A stretch of DNA of 64,000 bases. It comes from Scylla paramamosain (lineage: Eukaryota > Arthropoda > Malacostraca > Decapoda > Portunidae). Positions 51,290 to 64,000 of the stretch are shown here, in pieces (the first letter of the stretch is position 1; every line of letters begins with the position of its first letter). Both the position numbers and the translations under genes were made by a program. Location: NCBI RefSeq assembly GCF_035594125.1, contig NC_087178.1, positions 12,387,251 to 12,451,250 on the forward strand, written 5' to 3'. The notes below the pieces were generated by a model that was not told the origin of the DNA, ran no database searches, and saw only the letters and a list, made by a program, of their open reading frames with translations.

Positions 51290-53494
51290 ATGAATATTTC
51301 CTTTTGTACTGTCATCAATTATTGCTGCAATTATTATTATTATTATTGCTTATTGTTATTATTAGTTTTATCATTATTGAAAAAGCAAAAGAGATTCAAA
51401 CTGGAAAACCTCAAGGACGAAGAGAAGAAGCAAGCACTGCGGCAACTGGTAACATTACGAAAACCAACCGAACTGGAATTGGAAGAAATGAACATAGAAG
51501 AACAATGGAATAAATTCAAGAACACTGTGTATGGGGCAGCTGAGGAGATAGTTGGTATTAAAATCAAATATGGAACCAAAAAGAAAAGTACTGCATGGTG
51601 GATTTATGATGTTAAGGAAGCAGTCAAAGAAAAAACGAGATCTTTCAGAAAATGGATGAAAACAAGAAACATTGAAGATAGAGAAGATTACGTAGATAAA
51701 CGAAACAGTGCAGAAGCAACCAAAAGAGCAGCCAAGGAGGACATGTGGATCAAGATTGGTCAAGATCTAGAGAGAGACGTAGAAGGAACAAGAAAATTAT
51801 TGTATAGCATGGCTAAGAACTATAGGAAAGGAAATAACGAATCAACATATGCAATAATGAACAAAACAGGAGAACTACTAACAAAACCACAGGAAATTGA
51901 AGAAAGATGGAGAGAATACTTCCAAGAACTTCTAAATGTGGAGGATGTGGAAGTGGATGAAGAGCGGAATCTAGATATACAGGAAGAACAAGGAGAGAAC
52001 CCAAATGAGATCAGTATAGAGGAAGTGAAGGAGGCACTAAAGAAGATGAGAAGCGGCAAAGCCCCAGGGGACGACGAGCTCCCTATAGAGCTATTTAAAG
52101 CTGCTGGGAAAGAATGTGTAGAGTGGATGAAGTACATTTTCAGTAATGCGTGGAAAGAGGAGAAAGTGCCCCATGACTGGCACAAAGCAACAGTATGTCC
52201 AATATATAAGAAAGCCAGTAAAACAGATTGTGCAAATTATAGAGATATATCCCTGTTATCTCATGTTGGAAAATTGTATGAAGGAATAGTTGAGAAAAGA
52301 TTAAGAACCTGTGTCGAGGAGAAACTAGGAATATGGCAGTATGGTTTCAGGCCCAATAGGAGCACGACAGATCTAGTGTTCACTTTAAAGATGATAATGG
52401 AGAAGAGTTGGGAGTGGAACATTGATAAATATGTGGCTTTTATAGATCTGGAAAAAGCCTTTGATAGAATTAGAAGAGATTGCTTGTGGAGAGTCTTACA
52501 ACATCAAGACTACGGCATAAACTCTAAACTGATACGAGTAATTAAGAGTATATATAAGAACACGGAGAGCAAAGTCAAGAACAGAGAGCTGGAGAGTGAA
52601 TGGTTTAGCATTAAGACAGGAGTGAGACAAGGGGGAGTGCTCTCTCCTTTGCTATTCATTATATACATGGACAGATGCCTGAAGGAAGTGTGTGTAAGGG
52701 AGGATAAAGAGATCACGCTGGCCTATGCAGACGATGTCGCTGTCGTGACAGGAAGCCAACAAGATCTTCAAGAGGCCATGACAAGATGGAATGATGTCTT
52801 AAATAGGGAAGGAATGAGAATGAACAAACAAAAAACAGAAATAATGAAAGTTGGCAGAATAAAGGAGGAATGTAATATTTACATAGAAAACGTTAAACTG
52901 AAGCAGACCGACAAATTTTGTTATCTGGGAGTACTTTTCGACGAGGAAAACAGACAGAATATAGAAATTTTAAATAGAATACAGAAGTACAATGCAAATG
53001 TCAGCGCATTGTATCCCATACTTAAAGATAAGAATATTCCAACAAAAGCTAAAACCATAATATTTACAACAATACTAAGACCAGTACTTCTATATGGGTC
53101 AGAAACTTGGACACTGACAACAAGAACATCTTCACAAATACAAGCAGCAGAAATGAGAGTTCTGAGAATGATCCGAGGTGTGACCAGACTTGATAGAATT
53201 AGAAATGAAGAAACCAGAGAGAGATTAGGGATAACATCTGTACTGAAGATAATTGAAAAGAACAAATTGAGATGGTATGGACATGTCCGAAGAATGGAAG
53301 ATACAAGATACGCAAGGAAGTTTCTGGAATGGGTTCCTCTAGGCAGGAGGCCGGTGGGACGACCTAGGAAGCGATGGATGCAGGGAGTTGAAGAAGCTAC
53401 TGAACGAAGAGGAAGAAATCTACAAGAAATAACCAGAGATGAGGATTTCATGGATAGAGACCTTTGGAGAAGATTCGTAGAGGCCGGACACTGA
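51290..53494 (+). CDS. RTE-type LINE reverse transcriptase, long intact ORF
   Basis: A single uninterrupted frame of 734 codons. The first 28 or so codons are translated from a TTA-rich flank; element sequence starts near 51373. The RT (residues of about 240-530) has GKAPGDDELPIELFK, PIYKKASKTDCANYR, VAFIDLEKAFD (motif A, residue 382), TGVRQGGVLSPLLFIIYMD (motif B, residue 444) and AYADDVAVV (catalytic YADD at 52724-52735). The C-terminus has LLYGSETWTLT, LRWYGHVRRMED and a GRPRKRWMQGV tail typical of RTE-clade proteins. The N-terminal endonuclease is missing, so the copy is 5'-truncated. A very short 3' UTR runs into (TTA)n, as RTE elements do. The intact frame suggests recent insertion. Confidence 0.9.
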   Translation: MNISFCTVINYCCNYYYYYCLLLLLVLSLLKKQKRFKLENLKDEEKKQALRQLVTLRKPTELELEEMNIEEQWNKFKNTVYGAAEEIVGIKIKYGTKKKSTAWWIYDVKEAVKEKTRSFRKWMKTRNIEDREDYVDKRNSAEATKRAAKEDMWIKIGQDLERDVEGTRKLLYSMAKNYRKGNNESTYAIMNKTGELLTKPQEIEERWREYFQELLNVEDVEVDEERNLDIQEEQGENPNEISIEEVKEALKKMRSGKAPGDDELPIELFKAAGKECVEWMKYIFSNAWKEEKVPHDWHKATVCPIYKKASKTDCANYRDISLLSHVGKLYEGIVEKRLRTCVEEKLGIWQYGFRPNRSTTDLVFTLKMIMEKSWEWNIDKYVAFIDLEKAFDRIRRDCLWRVLQHQDYGINSKLIRVIKSIYKNTESKVKNRELESEWFSIKTGVRQGGVLSPLLFIIYMDRCLKEVCVREDKEITLAYADDVAVVTGSQQDLQEAMTRWNDVLNREGMRMNKQKTEIMKVGRIKEECNIYIENVKLKQTDKFCYLGVLFDEENRQNIEILNRIQKYNANVSALYPILKDKNIPTKAKTIIFTTILRPVLLYGSETWTLTTRTSSQIQAAEMRVLRMIRGVTRLDRIRNEETRERLGITSVLKIIEKNKLRWYGHVRRMEDTRYARKFLEWVPLGRRPVGRPRKRWMQGVEEATERRGRNLQEITRDEDFMDRDLWRRFVEAGH

Positions 53495-53783
53495 CAGGCA
53501 TTGCCTACCTTGCGTCTGGTGAGAAAAATCATTATTGCTATCAACAATCTATGCTATCAGATTATCATTATTCGTTATTATTATAGCTATCAGTATATTG
53601 TTGTTATGTTATTGTTATTATTATTATTATTGTGATAACTATTACTATTGCAAATTAGTTTTTTTTTCATTTTTGGGTTAGGTTGCGACCTTAAATAGGT
53701 ATAAAAAAAAAAGTATGTCGGGAATCTCCGCTTTGTTTGTTAAATAATGGCAATAAACATAAACTTACTTAGTTATTTACTTA

Positions 53784-53785
<2 letters not shown>
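53495..53785. other. RTE 3' UTR and TTA-rich flank
   Basis: About 45 bp of 3' UTR is followed by degenerate TTA/TTG repeats to 53640, then AT-rich DNA. No gene. Confidence 0.6.

Positions 53786-53859
<74 letters not shown>
53786..53859. repeat. (CA)37 microsatellite
   Basis: A pure array. Confidence 0.97.
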
Positions 53860-53863
<4 letters not shown>

Positions 53864-54553
53864 TGCTCAGTTTGATAGTGAAGACTGACATCACCGAGGT
53901 GCGTGACCAACACGTGTTGATACCGAGCATGGAATGAATTGTGAAAGTGACTAAGGGTTTATCTTACGAGTCATCAGAAAAGTAGCCAGGTGACAAATCC
54001 TTTTTGCGCAATGAATTCACATTATACCTATTCTCATCTTGAAATAATCTTAGAGACCGAGTGTCACCTGACAGAAAGGCGTGGCTATCTGTGTTCATGA
54101 CTCTTAAAAACAGTGATTCTGACATGCAAATGTAAATAAATGTGGAATAAAAGTGAAGCAAATAGAATCAAACAAGTTTTTAGATATTCCTTTCTTTTGA
54201 ACACGAAATCTCATAAAATCTGTCGCCACAGTGCAGAAGCTAAACTAATTTCTTACCTCGCCGACAGAAAGCGACGTTACACTAATTGAATAATTTGCCT
54301 CCAGAGAGTAGTGCAGTCGATAAACTTGTTCTAAAGTTTGCTTATAGGTAGCGGTTTTGTCTATTTCAACAACATTTACTGCAATTACTAGGTAACGGAA
54401 ATACCTCTCAGATGTCTAAACACACACACACACACACACACACACCAAGACCATCAGAGTGTTACATTCCACCCGAGATCAAGGTCACCGTGCGAGGAAG
54501 AGCGAACCAGGGGAAGTTGTCATGCATTGCCTACGTACATAATATCTGAGTGG
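53860..54553. other. No gene seen
   Basis: Unique DNA with a short (CA)n array at 54420-54446. No supported exon. Confidence 0.5.
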
Positions 54554-54618
54554 ATCGCTTATCTTGTGCCCACTTGTTGACGTGATCGCCGTTAGCAAGT
54601 GGGTACGAGATAAGCGAT
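54554..54618. repeat. Strong hairpin, 23-bp stem
   Basis: ATCGCTTATCTTGTGCCCAC at 54554 pairs with the inverted copy ending GAGATAAGCGAT at 54618, with two mismatches. The 19-base loop contains TGACGTGA. It could be a structured RNA, an operator-like site or a MITE remnant; there is no further evidence. Confidence 0.75.
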
Positions 54619-54719
54619 AACATTTACTAAAATCAAGTGGGTGAGTGGTGTTTATTACCAGTGTTTATTGCTATTAACCTTACAGGTGTTTGAATAAATA
54701 AATAATGATACAGAAAAAT

Positions 54720-54947
54720 CTATAAAAGAGTTGTTTTTTTACCCAAAGGTTTCAGAGTCGACAACAAGGATAATGCTTGGACAACATTTACCGCCAGGAC
54801 TAATATGCTGAGCGATACACATACAACTGATTGATGAAATGTAGATAACATACAACCAATGATAAGAATTAGGAAAATAGAGTCAGGTGTGATATGAGAA
54901 AAATTACCCAAACATAAACTCAGGAGTACAACAACACTTAACAACAT
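54720..54947 (-). CDS. Possible secreted-protein first exon or small ORF
   Basis: The minus strand starts MLLSVVVLLSLCLG, a classic signal-peptide core, immediately followed by a possible donor (TTTGG|GTAATT). The remaining unspliced 60 codons are hydrophobic with no known domain. If real it would be a split signal peptide like the genes at 37 and 42 kb, but no partner exon was found. Confidence 0.2.
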   Translation of the reverse strand: MLLSVVVLLSLCLGNFSHITPDSIFLILIIGCMLSTFHQSVVCVSLSILVLAVNVVQALSLLSTLKPLGKKTTLL

Positions 54948-55415
54948 CGTCTTAAGAATTGTTTTTAAAAAGCTCTGGTCACGCTTTTGAGAACTTTATC
55001 CGCAGTTTCTTCTATCACATAAAACCATGACAAAATACTCCATTTGCAGATTAATTCCAACCTATCGAGAGAGGTATTGTGTTGTTGCAATGGCAACCAA
55101 AGTAGGAGAAAACTCGTGAATTTTTTTTTTTTTTTATCTTAAACTGAGAGACTGTGGATATTTTCAAAGCGGAGATGATCATTCATCGCCTTGTAAACTG
55201 AACCGCGGCCAGTGAAGATGGAAAAACACCACCTGACGAACATTTACACGGTTTTGTGGAAGCAAAGAACAGGGTGAAGCTGTTCATAATATGTAACAAT
55301 ATTAGGAAGTTAAAGTATGTGGAAGTCAACAGAATACTTGACACCATAGACATAAATAAAGATAGAATATTTATGGTCACACTACACCGCCAAATGTGGC
55401 AAACACGGAGAAAAA

Positions 55416-55418
<3 letters not shown>

Positions 55419-55457
<39 letters not shown>

Positions 55458-55481
55458 CGCGCACACACACGCACACACACA
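55419..55481. repeat. (GT)n and (CA)n inverted pair
   Basis: GT repeats at 55419-55448 face CA repeats at 55463-55481 across GACGCG, forming a possible hairpin. Confidence 0.9.
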
Positions 55482-55679
55482 ACTTCAATCAAGAAAGATT
55501 TTTTTTTTTCCAGAGACAGAAATAACGTTTGACACCCCAAACTGGAACAAGATCAAGAAAAAAAAAAAAAAAAAAGAAAATTTACGAGCTTGAGATCCGT
55601 GACGTGCGAGAGTAAACACTTGTTCGTTTTGGAAAACCTTCACATCAGTAACCTGAGAAGCAAGCCACTGAACGTTATT

Positions 55680-56265
55680 GTCACCTTGTCACCAGGTCCC
55701 AATGAACGTGCTTTCGTGCATACATTTCATACCACATTACAAACATGAATTAAAGCATATATGAATGTTTGTGTCATAACCGTTCAATAATACAGTACGC
55801 TGATCATTCTGGCGTAAGGATGGAAGGTAAGTATTGCATCTTAGACAATGAATGTAGTCACCTAATGACCCTGCGAGGCTCAATTTTTCTTGCCACGGGT
55901 CGTTGTGATTCCATCTCTCTTGCTCTAAACACAACACACAAAGCTTCTCCACAAAGTGGAGAACAGAAGGTAACAACGCATCATCTTGCCTCTGGCAGGG
56001 AAAGTGTCACCGGGATGTACGAGTATATACTGTTCCCTCTCCGCATTTGCGTGCCCCAGTGACTCCTTCGCCGCCAACTCGACATGAAGGCTGCCATGGC
56101 CAAAGCAACACTGAACACAGGAACTCCTTCAGAGGCTCATCAACACTGCATATAGGATGGTCGTGTAGTATTATCTGTAAAATCACCAAGGGGCTTTAGA
56201 AGATGCATAATATGAATATTATTAGGATGTAAGGCACGGATACAAAATTATCACTGAGGTGCAAG
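55680..56265 (+). pseudogene. Third copy of the secreted-gene promoter and exon 1, broken
   Basis: The promoter module (55978), TATATA (56024-56029) and CCAGT (56056-56060) are at 106, 60 and 28 bp before an ATG at 56084, as in the 78-aa gene. The exon begins Met-Lys-Ala-Ala, but the donor GTGAGT is replaced by CCATGGCC, so the frame reads on to a stop at about 56153. Downstream homology to intron 1 of the 78-aa gene continues (CTGCATA.AGGAT, ATTA.GGATGTAA) to about 56265. No exons 2 or 3 are found; microsatellites and a LINE follow. Confidence 0.72.
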
Positions 56266-56408
56266 AGAAAAAAATGGAAACTGGAAATTCAATAGTACTT
56301 AGGTGAGGCATATGAAATATAGCCAAATTCACCTGTAGAGGAGGTCACACTGCAATGGGTACATCATAATTACTTTACAACATAAGATTATGAAAAACTG
56401 CAGTAAAA

Positions 56409-56432
56409 CACACACACACACACACACACACA
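56409..56432. repeat. (CA)12 microsatellite
   Basis: A short pure array just before the long (TA)n tract. Confidence 0.93.
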
Positions 56433-56434
56433 CG

Positions 56435-57660
<1,226 letters not shown>

Positions 57661-57668
57661 TCCACTCA

Positions 57669-57747
57669 GGTGTTCATCCTCATTTACGAGATAGTGTATG
57701 TACACAAAGGTGTTCATCCTCATTTACGAGATGGTGTATGTACACAA
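57669..57747. repeat. 40-bp tandem duplication
   Basis: Two adjacent copies beginning GGTGTTCATCCTCATTTACG differ at one base. Confidence 0.93.
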
Positions 57748-58847
57748 GTGTTCCGGCCCAACGGCCCAGCGGGATACAGCTGTGAGTGCTTCCCGTGTTA
57801 GTGATAAAACGCACCTTCAACTTGTCTTTTTTTTTTTTTAACAGCATGCAACAAGCTGTACGTTACTTTTCTTTTTCGTATCAAACACTTTTGTTAGATA
57901 CATATTAATTTTCGCTAAAAAAAAAAAAATAAATAAATATATATGCAAATTAATAAATAAAACAAAAAAAAACAATACCACGTTATTTTGGAAGGAGTTA
58001 TTGTCTCCTCCCTTATTATGGAGTGCAGAGAACTGCTTACATATATACTTGCTGCCTGAAAATCTGATCTTTTTAGTTAACGCAGCAGCAAAGCAGAAGG
58101 GAAACAGTGGAACAGGAAGATTCAACAAAGATCACACCGTTACTAAGTCTTTGAAATATAATCATTCTCACTTACAACAGGGAAATAATTTTGTTAAACT
58201 TTTTTTTTTATGTACAGTGTTGTGATGAGTAAGTGTTGCTATTGTGTTTTTATACATATAGAATTCTCCATTACTTTAATTTGATTTTCTTGCATGTGGA
58301 TCTCCCAGATGATTAACTGCAAGTGAATTCTTCAAATAACTGGTCATATTACGATCTGCGTCTTTTGGCGCTCATGATCTAATCCAGTTTAATTTCTAGC
58401 ATTTCATGTGATGATTGGCCATGAAAATCTCTACGCTTTACCGGTAAAATGATATCTCTCTATCGTAAGTCCACCTGATGCAGCCATTGGCCGAACAAGC
58501 AGGCATAATGGCAAAATGTTGAGGTGTATGGATGTTGGGCTTATCAGTAGCTGAACAATGTTCTCGGCTTCCGAGAAGGGGTGGAGCTTAGCAGCTTCAC
58601 TTGTGACGTCAAGGTCACACGCCTCTTATTCTTCCTCCAAGAGGAAGATGGTTTTGATTTTACTTGCCATCCTGAATCCTGACGCTTCTCCCATTGGAAC
58701 ATAAAACACGACTTTTTAATGCCCCGAGGGATATCCAAGAAGTTAAATCCCTCATGAATGTGTACAAGATAAAAATCGGAATTCCTGGATTAAGCTTAAG
58801 TAAGGAAATTAAAGCGTAATGATAGCAAGCTTGCTGTCAACAGGATA
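57748..58847. other. No gene seen
   Basis: AT-rich DNA with poly(T)/poly(A) runs. Short frames here have no domain, splice or promoter support. Confidence 0.5.
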
Positions 58848-59092
58848 CTGTTAAGGAACATGGCCATTATGTACATGAGTGTGCCATTGATATTGTATGG
58901 TGTGAGTAGTAGGAAGACAGGATGTGGTGATGAGGTATGGAGTGGTGATGAATGTTAGGAAAATATAGATTGCGATGGTATGGACACGTCAGAAGAGATG
59001 ACAGCCATATAATGTACTCAGCAATGTTAAACAGCGGTCAATGGGAAGACATCGACGCCATACGGTCTACGACCAAAAAAAAAAAAAAAAAA
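58848..59092 (+). mobile_element. Decayed RTE-type LINE C-terminal fragment
   Basis: The frames LLRNMAIMYMSVPLILYG and LGKYRLRWYGHVRRDDS resemble the LLYG and LRWYGHVRRMED region of the RTE element at 51-53 kb. A poly(A) run follows at 59076. It is very degenerate. Confidence 0.45.
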
Positions 59093-59549
59093 AACTCACA
59101 AGATGTACAACTTAGTCAGCGAAATTATAGTAATGATGTAGATAACCAGGTGACCTGATGATGATAACCAAGGTATCAAGGATAAAAAAAAACTGACATC
59201 TTTCTAAAATCCTGCATCTCCCTCACTGCTCTAAGTTACTTCATGGGGCTCAAACGTACAAATATATACTTCACAAACTTTAATACTGGAATCAAGAACA
59301 ATTGGAGTCCATAGTATTTTAAGACAGAAAAGATAGCTTGCTGGAGGAAAAGCTCCCTTCATCATGACTGCCACCCTCAATCCTCACTCACTCTACATTT
59401 CTTTCAAAATAACAATAAATATAGATGCCTTTCACAAGCTTATGTCATGCAAAGTGTGGGTTGGTGAAATGACATTATTAATGTCAAGTTGTATTCCAAT
59501 CATTCCCTTCCATTCTCAATGACAGATGCTGCCTCAGTGCTTGCATAGC

Positions 59550-59895
59550 TTGGTAAAGGAGTGAGGAGAGGGCCTGATGCTTAGCCGTCAGATTTCTTTC
59601 AGTCCCTGATGGAAGAACCCCTTACTCCTTCAACCTTGCTACATTGCCCTTCCTATAACCCTTACCTGCACCCAGAAACCTGTATGGAAAGAGAACTGTG
59701 TCTGTGCATGTGAGTGTTAATTTCTTATTGCAATGAAACATGACTGAGGAGCGAGAAGAGGGTCAAGTTTTAGTAGCCGTCATATTCTTCAGTACCAGAG
59801 GGTACAAACTCCTTACTCCTTCAGTCCTGCTACATAGCATTCCTAGAACTATGATCTGCACTGGTGATTGTGTGTGCATGTGTGTGTATGTTTAT
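59550..59895. repeat. ~190-bp diverged tandem duplication
   Basis: Copy 1 (from 59555) and copy 2 (from 59743) share TGAGGAG, AGCCGTCA, CTTACTCCTTCA, CTGCTACAT and ATCTGCAC-like landmarks in order. No coding function seen. Confidence 0.7.
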
Positions 59896-60206
59896 GTGAG
59901 CAGGACCAGAGTGGCAGTCTTCAAGCACAATGACTTAACACAGCTGTTATGCAACTTTCATCATAACTACCGTAAGCCTCCCTCAAAGTACTTTGTCCAT
60001 AGTTGTCTTCCATACAATTTTTAGAGGTCATTTATTAAATTTCTGAGTTTTACAAAATCAGAATCAAAATTGATAGAGCTAAACAAAGCCAAGCTAAGAT
60101 TGAAACATCCAGTAGCAGTCCCATTACTAGACCAACAATCTAAGTGGAGAGCTGCCCAAGACTAAATGTTATACATTTTCTCGGATTTCTCTGTGCACAA
60201 CAGGAT

Positions 60207-60385
60207 AGGTGCCAGAAATTACGAGGAGAGTTTGATCTTAAAAAAGAATTTGTCATTTTCTACTGATGAATGAATTCTTGGTTAGTTAGAGAAAAGCCTT
60301 GCCATGATTCTGGGCAAAAATATAAAGTGTATGAGACTCAGGTGATGGAAGGCTCACGTACCTTTTGTGGGCCACCTCTCTATCT
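60207..60385 (-). mobile_element. Isolated fragment of LINE family A
   Basis: This matches 2765-2935 of the first family A copy, from the GTGCCAGAA region to GGGCCACCTCTCTATC, in the same minus orientation. It is the spacer between endonuclease and RT only. Confidence 0.75.
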
Positions 60386-60621
60386 GTGTGTTGCCTTTGT
60401 TATATTATGTTTTAATAATTTCTTTATCACGTTCTTCATCATCAGTGTTTCGTATAGCTATCCTTGTCATAACTAAGGTTTGAGTTGTCTGTAATCGGCC
60501 GTATCTCATCAGTCTTTAATGTGAAAATTAAGTGTTAATTTATTTATATATTTGTCTTTTACTTTTTTTTAATCGTCTTAAGTACAAAAAAAATCTGATT
60601 TACGCAGTTAAGATAATGTGC

Positions 60622-60746
<125 letters not shown>

Positions 60747-60785
60747 ATTTTTTTTATTTTTTTTTCTTTTTTTTTTCTTTTTCTA

Positions 60786-62785
<2,000 letters not shown>

Positions 62786-63590
62786 TGCACCAATTGCTCT
62801 AGATCGTGGAAGATAGCAAAGTTGAAGGTTAGTTCACCAGGATGGTCAGTGAAGGGAGAGGAAAGTCAAAGTTGGTGGTGAACACTGAAGTCTCCAAGAA
62901 TGGAAATCTCCATAAAAGGAAAGAGAGTTAAAATGTGCTCCACTTTGGAAGTTAAGCAGTCAAAGAATTTCTTATAGTCAGAGGAGTTAGGTGAGAGGCA
63001 TACAGCACAGATAAATTTAGTTTAAGACTGACTCTGTAGTCGTAGGCAGATGGTGGAAAACTCGAAAGATTCAAGAGCGTGGGCACGAGAGCAGGTTAAG
63101 TCGTTGCGCACATAAACGCAACATCCAGCTTTGGAAAATGGAAAATGAGGATAGAGAAAGTATGAGGGAACAGTAAAGGGGCTACTGTTGTTTGCCTCAG
63201 ATATCTGTGTTTCAGTGAAGAAAAGAAGATGAGGCTTAATAAAGGAGTTGGTGTTCAGTGGTGTTTCAGTTAGTGATTCAGTGAGGAAAAGAAGATGAGG
63301 TTTAGTAAAGGAGTGGTGTTCTACAGATTGAAAATTAGATCTAAGACTGCGAATGTTGCAGAAATTAATGAAAAAAAAGTTGAGGGGGATGTCAGGACAC
63401 TTAGGGTAGATACCAGAAGAGCAGTCCGACCTGGAGACGTTTGTGGTTCCCTCCCCAGATGGTGTCTCCGAGGCTGGTGTAGTTGTCATGATAATTTTGA
63501 ATTTTGAGTGAATGGTGTGTGTGTAATTAGGTGCTTGTAGTTTTGTGTGAAGGAAGAGAGTTGTCTTTAGAGGGCAGGCTGTGACTCAAC
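62786..63590 (-). mobile_element. LINE family A, 5' end with endonuclease start
   Basis: On the minus strand the 5' UTR (CACAGCCTGCCCTCTAAAG near 63585) leads to a start codon at 63489 and a 155-codon frame. The frame has NFFFINFCNIRSLRSNF, an endonuclease-like start, then GCCVYVRNDLTCSRAHALES. A tandem duplication inside it repeats KPHLLFLTE as KPHLLFFTE. After a frameshift the homology ends abruptly at 62786, where the satellite begins. Confidence 0.85.
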
Positions 63591-64000
63591 CCCTTGTATT
63601 GTGAGACACAAAGGGAAACATTCAGCGAGGTCACAATTGGGTTTAATGATGAGTTCACAGCACCTCCTGATCCATTGCTTTAGACCTCACTGGGAGTAAT
63701 TATTGTTTCGGCAGGTGCCTATTGCCTCCTCCAGTTATACCACATACAAGTATTCACGGTGTCTTTCACAACCACTCATCGTAATAGTTGCCACATATAT
63801 TGCCATTTCTGTTCTGGATTTTGATTATACCTTGCTTATATAATATTGGCAAATTTTGATTCCCGTGTTGCGATGATTTCTTACATATGTCCATTGTGGA
63901 AAAAATTATATATGACTGGAAGAAATTATGAACTATAGCCAAAACAGACGGGTGAAGATCCTTTACACTTTCAAAATGTATTGAGATTGGAATAAGTTAT
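63591..64000. other. No gene seen
   Basis: AT-rich unique DNA at the window edge. Nothing recognised. Confidence 0.5.

Noticed and set aside
57838..58225. Opposing 74- and 96-codon frames
   Set aside because: AT-rich chance frames with poly(A)/poly(T) runs and no supporting features.

Overview
The window looks like nuclear DNA from a decapod crustacean, probably a crab. It has a very high density of long pure microsatellites ((GA)n, (CA)n, (TA)n, (ACT)n, many over 100 bp). It holds many decayed retrotransposons and DNA transposons, short intron-containing genes with GT-AG splice sites, a eukaryotic tRNA without a 3' CCA, and AATAAA signals. Nothing looks prokaryotic. The taxon is inferred from repeat style and protein flavour; no marker gene proves it.

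The most gene-like locus runs from about 36.6 to 44.4 kb, with a broken third copy at 55.7-56.3 kb. Two paralogous three-exon genes on the plus strand share one architecture. Exon 1 is only 12 coding bases (Met-Lys-Ala-Leu or Met-Lys-Ala-Val). Exon 2 completes a signal peptide and encodes a Tyr-rich segment. A phase-1 intron leads to exon 3. In the first gene exon 3 has grown into a 3 kb minisatellite made of 15-bp units that encodes an acidic Asp/Glu-Ala-Pro-Glu-Lys/Asp repeat domain, giving about 1092 aa. In the second gene the homologous exon is only 83 bp and the protein is 78 aa. All three copies share a promoter module 105-107 bp upstream of the ATG. This secreted Tyr-rich family, with one member enlarged by repeat expansion, is the best candidate for an undescribed system here. 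An extracellular matrix or cuticle role is inference only.

Most other coding signal comes from mobile elements. There are five or six copies of one poly(A)-tailed Jockey-like LINE (2.6-4.0, 27.1-27.8, 30.4-32.7, 34.8-36.0, 60.2-60.4 and 62.8-63.6 kb). CR1-like LINE pieces lie at 13.6, 21.2-23.5 and 56.8-57.7 kb. Another LINE at 46.7-51.2 kb is split by a PIF/Harbinger-like element. An RTE-type LINE at 51.3-53.5 kb has an open reading frame of about 700 codons with YADD intact and is the youngest-looking element. A DIRS-like retrotransposon (14.6-18.3 kb) is interrupted by a Tc1/mariner element with 26-bp terminal inverted repeats and TA duplications. A frameshifted hAT-like transposase fossil lies at 24.7-26.3 kb.

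A well-formed tRNA-Glu(UUC) gene lies at 13529-13600. Other structures are a 555-bp fold-back element (7.7-8.3 kb), an 86-bp perfect inverted repeat at 14.4-15.0 kb, a 1.5-kb polypurine tract (19.5-21.0 kb), a decayed satellite of about 95-bp monomers (61.6-62.8 kb) and a 320-bp (TA)n array with a unique central hairpin (56.4-56.8 kb). The rest is AT-rich DNA in which I see no genes.
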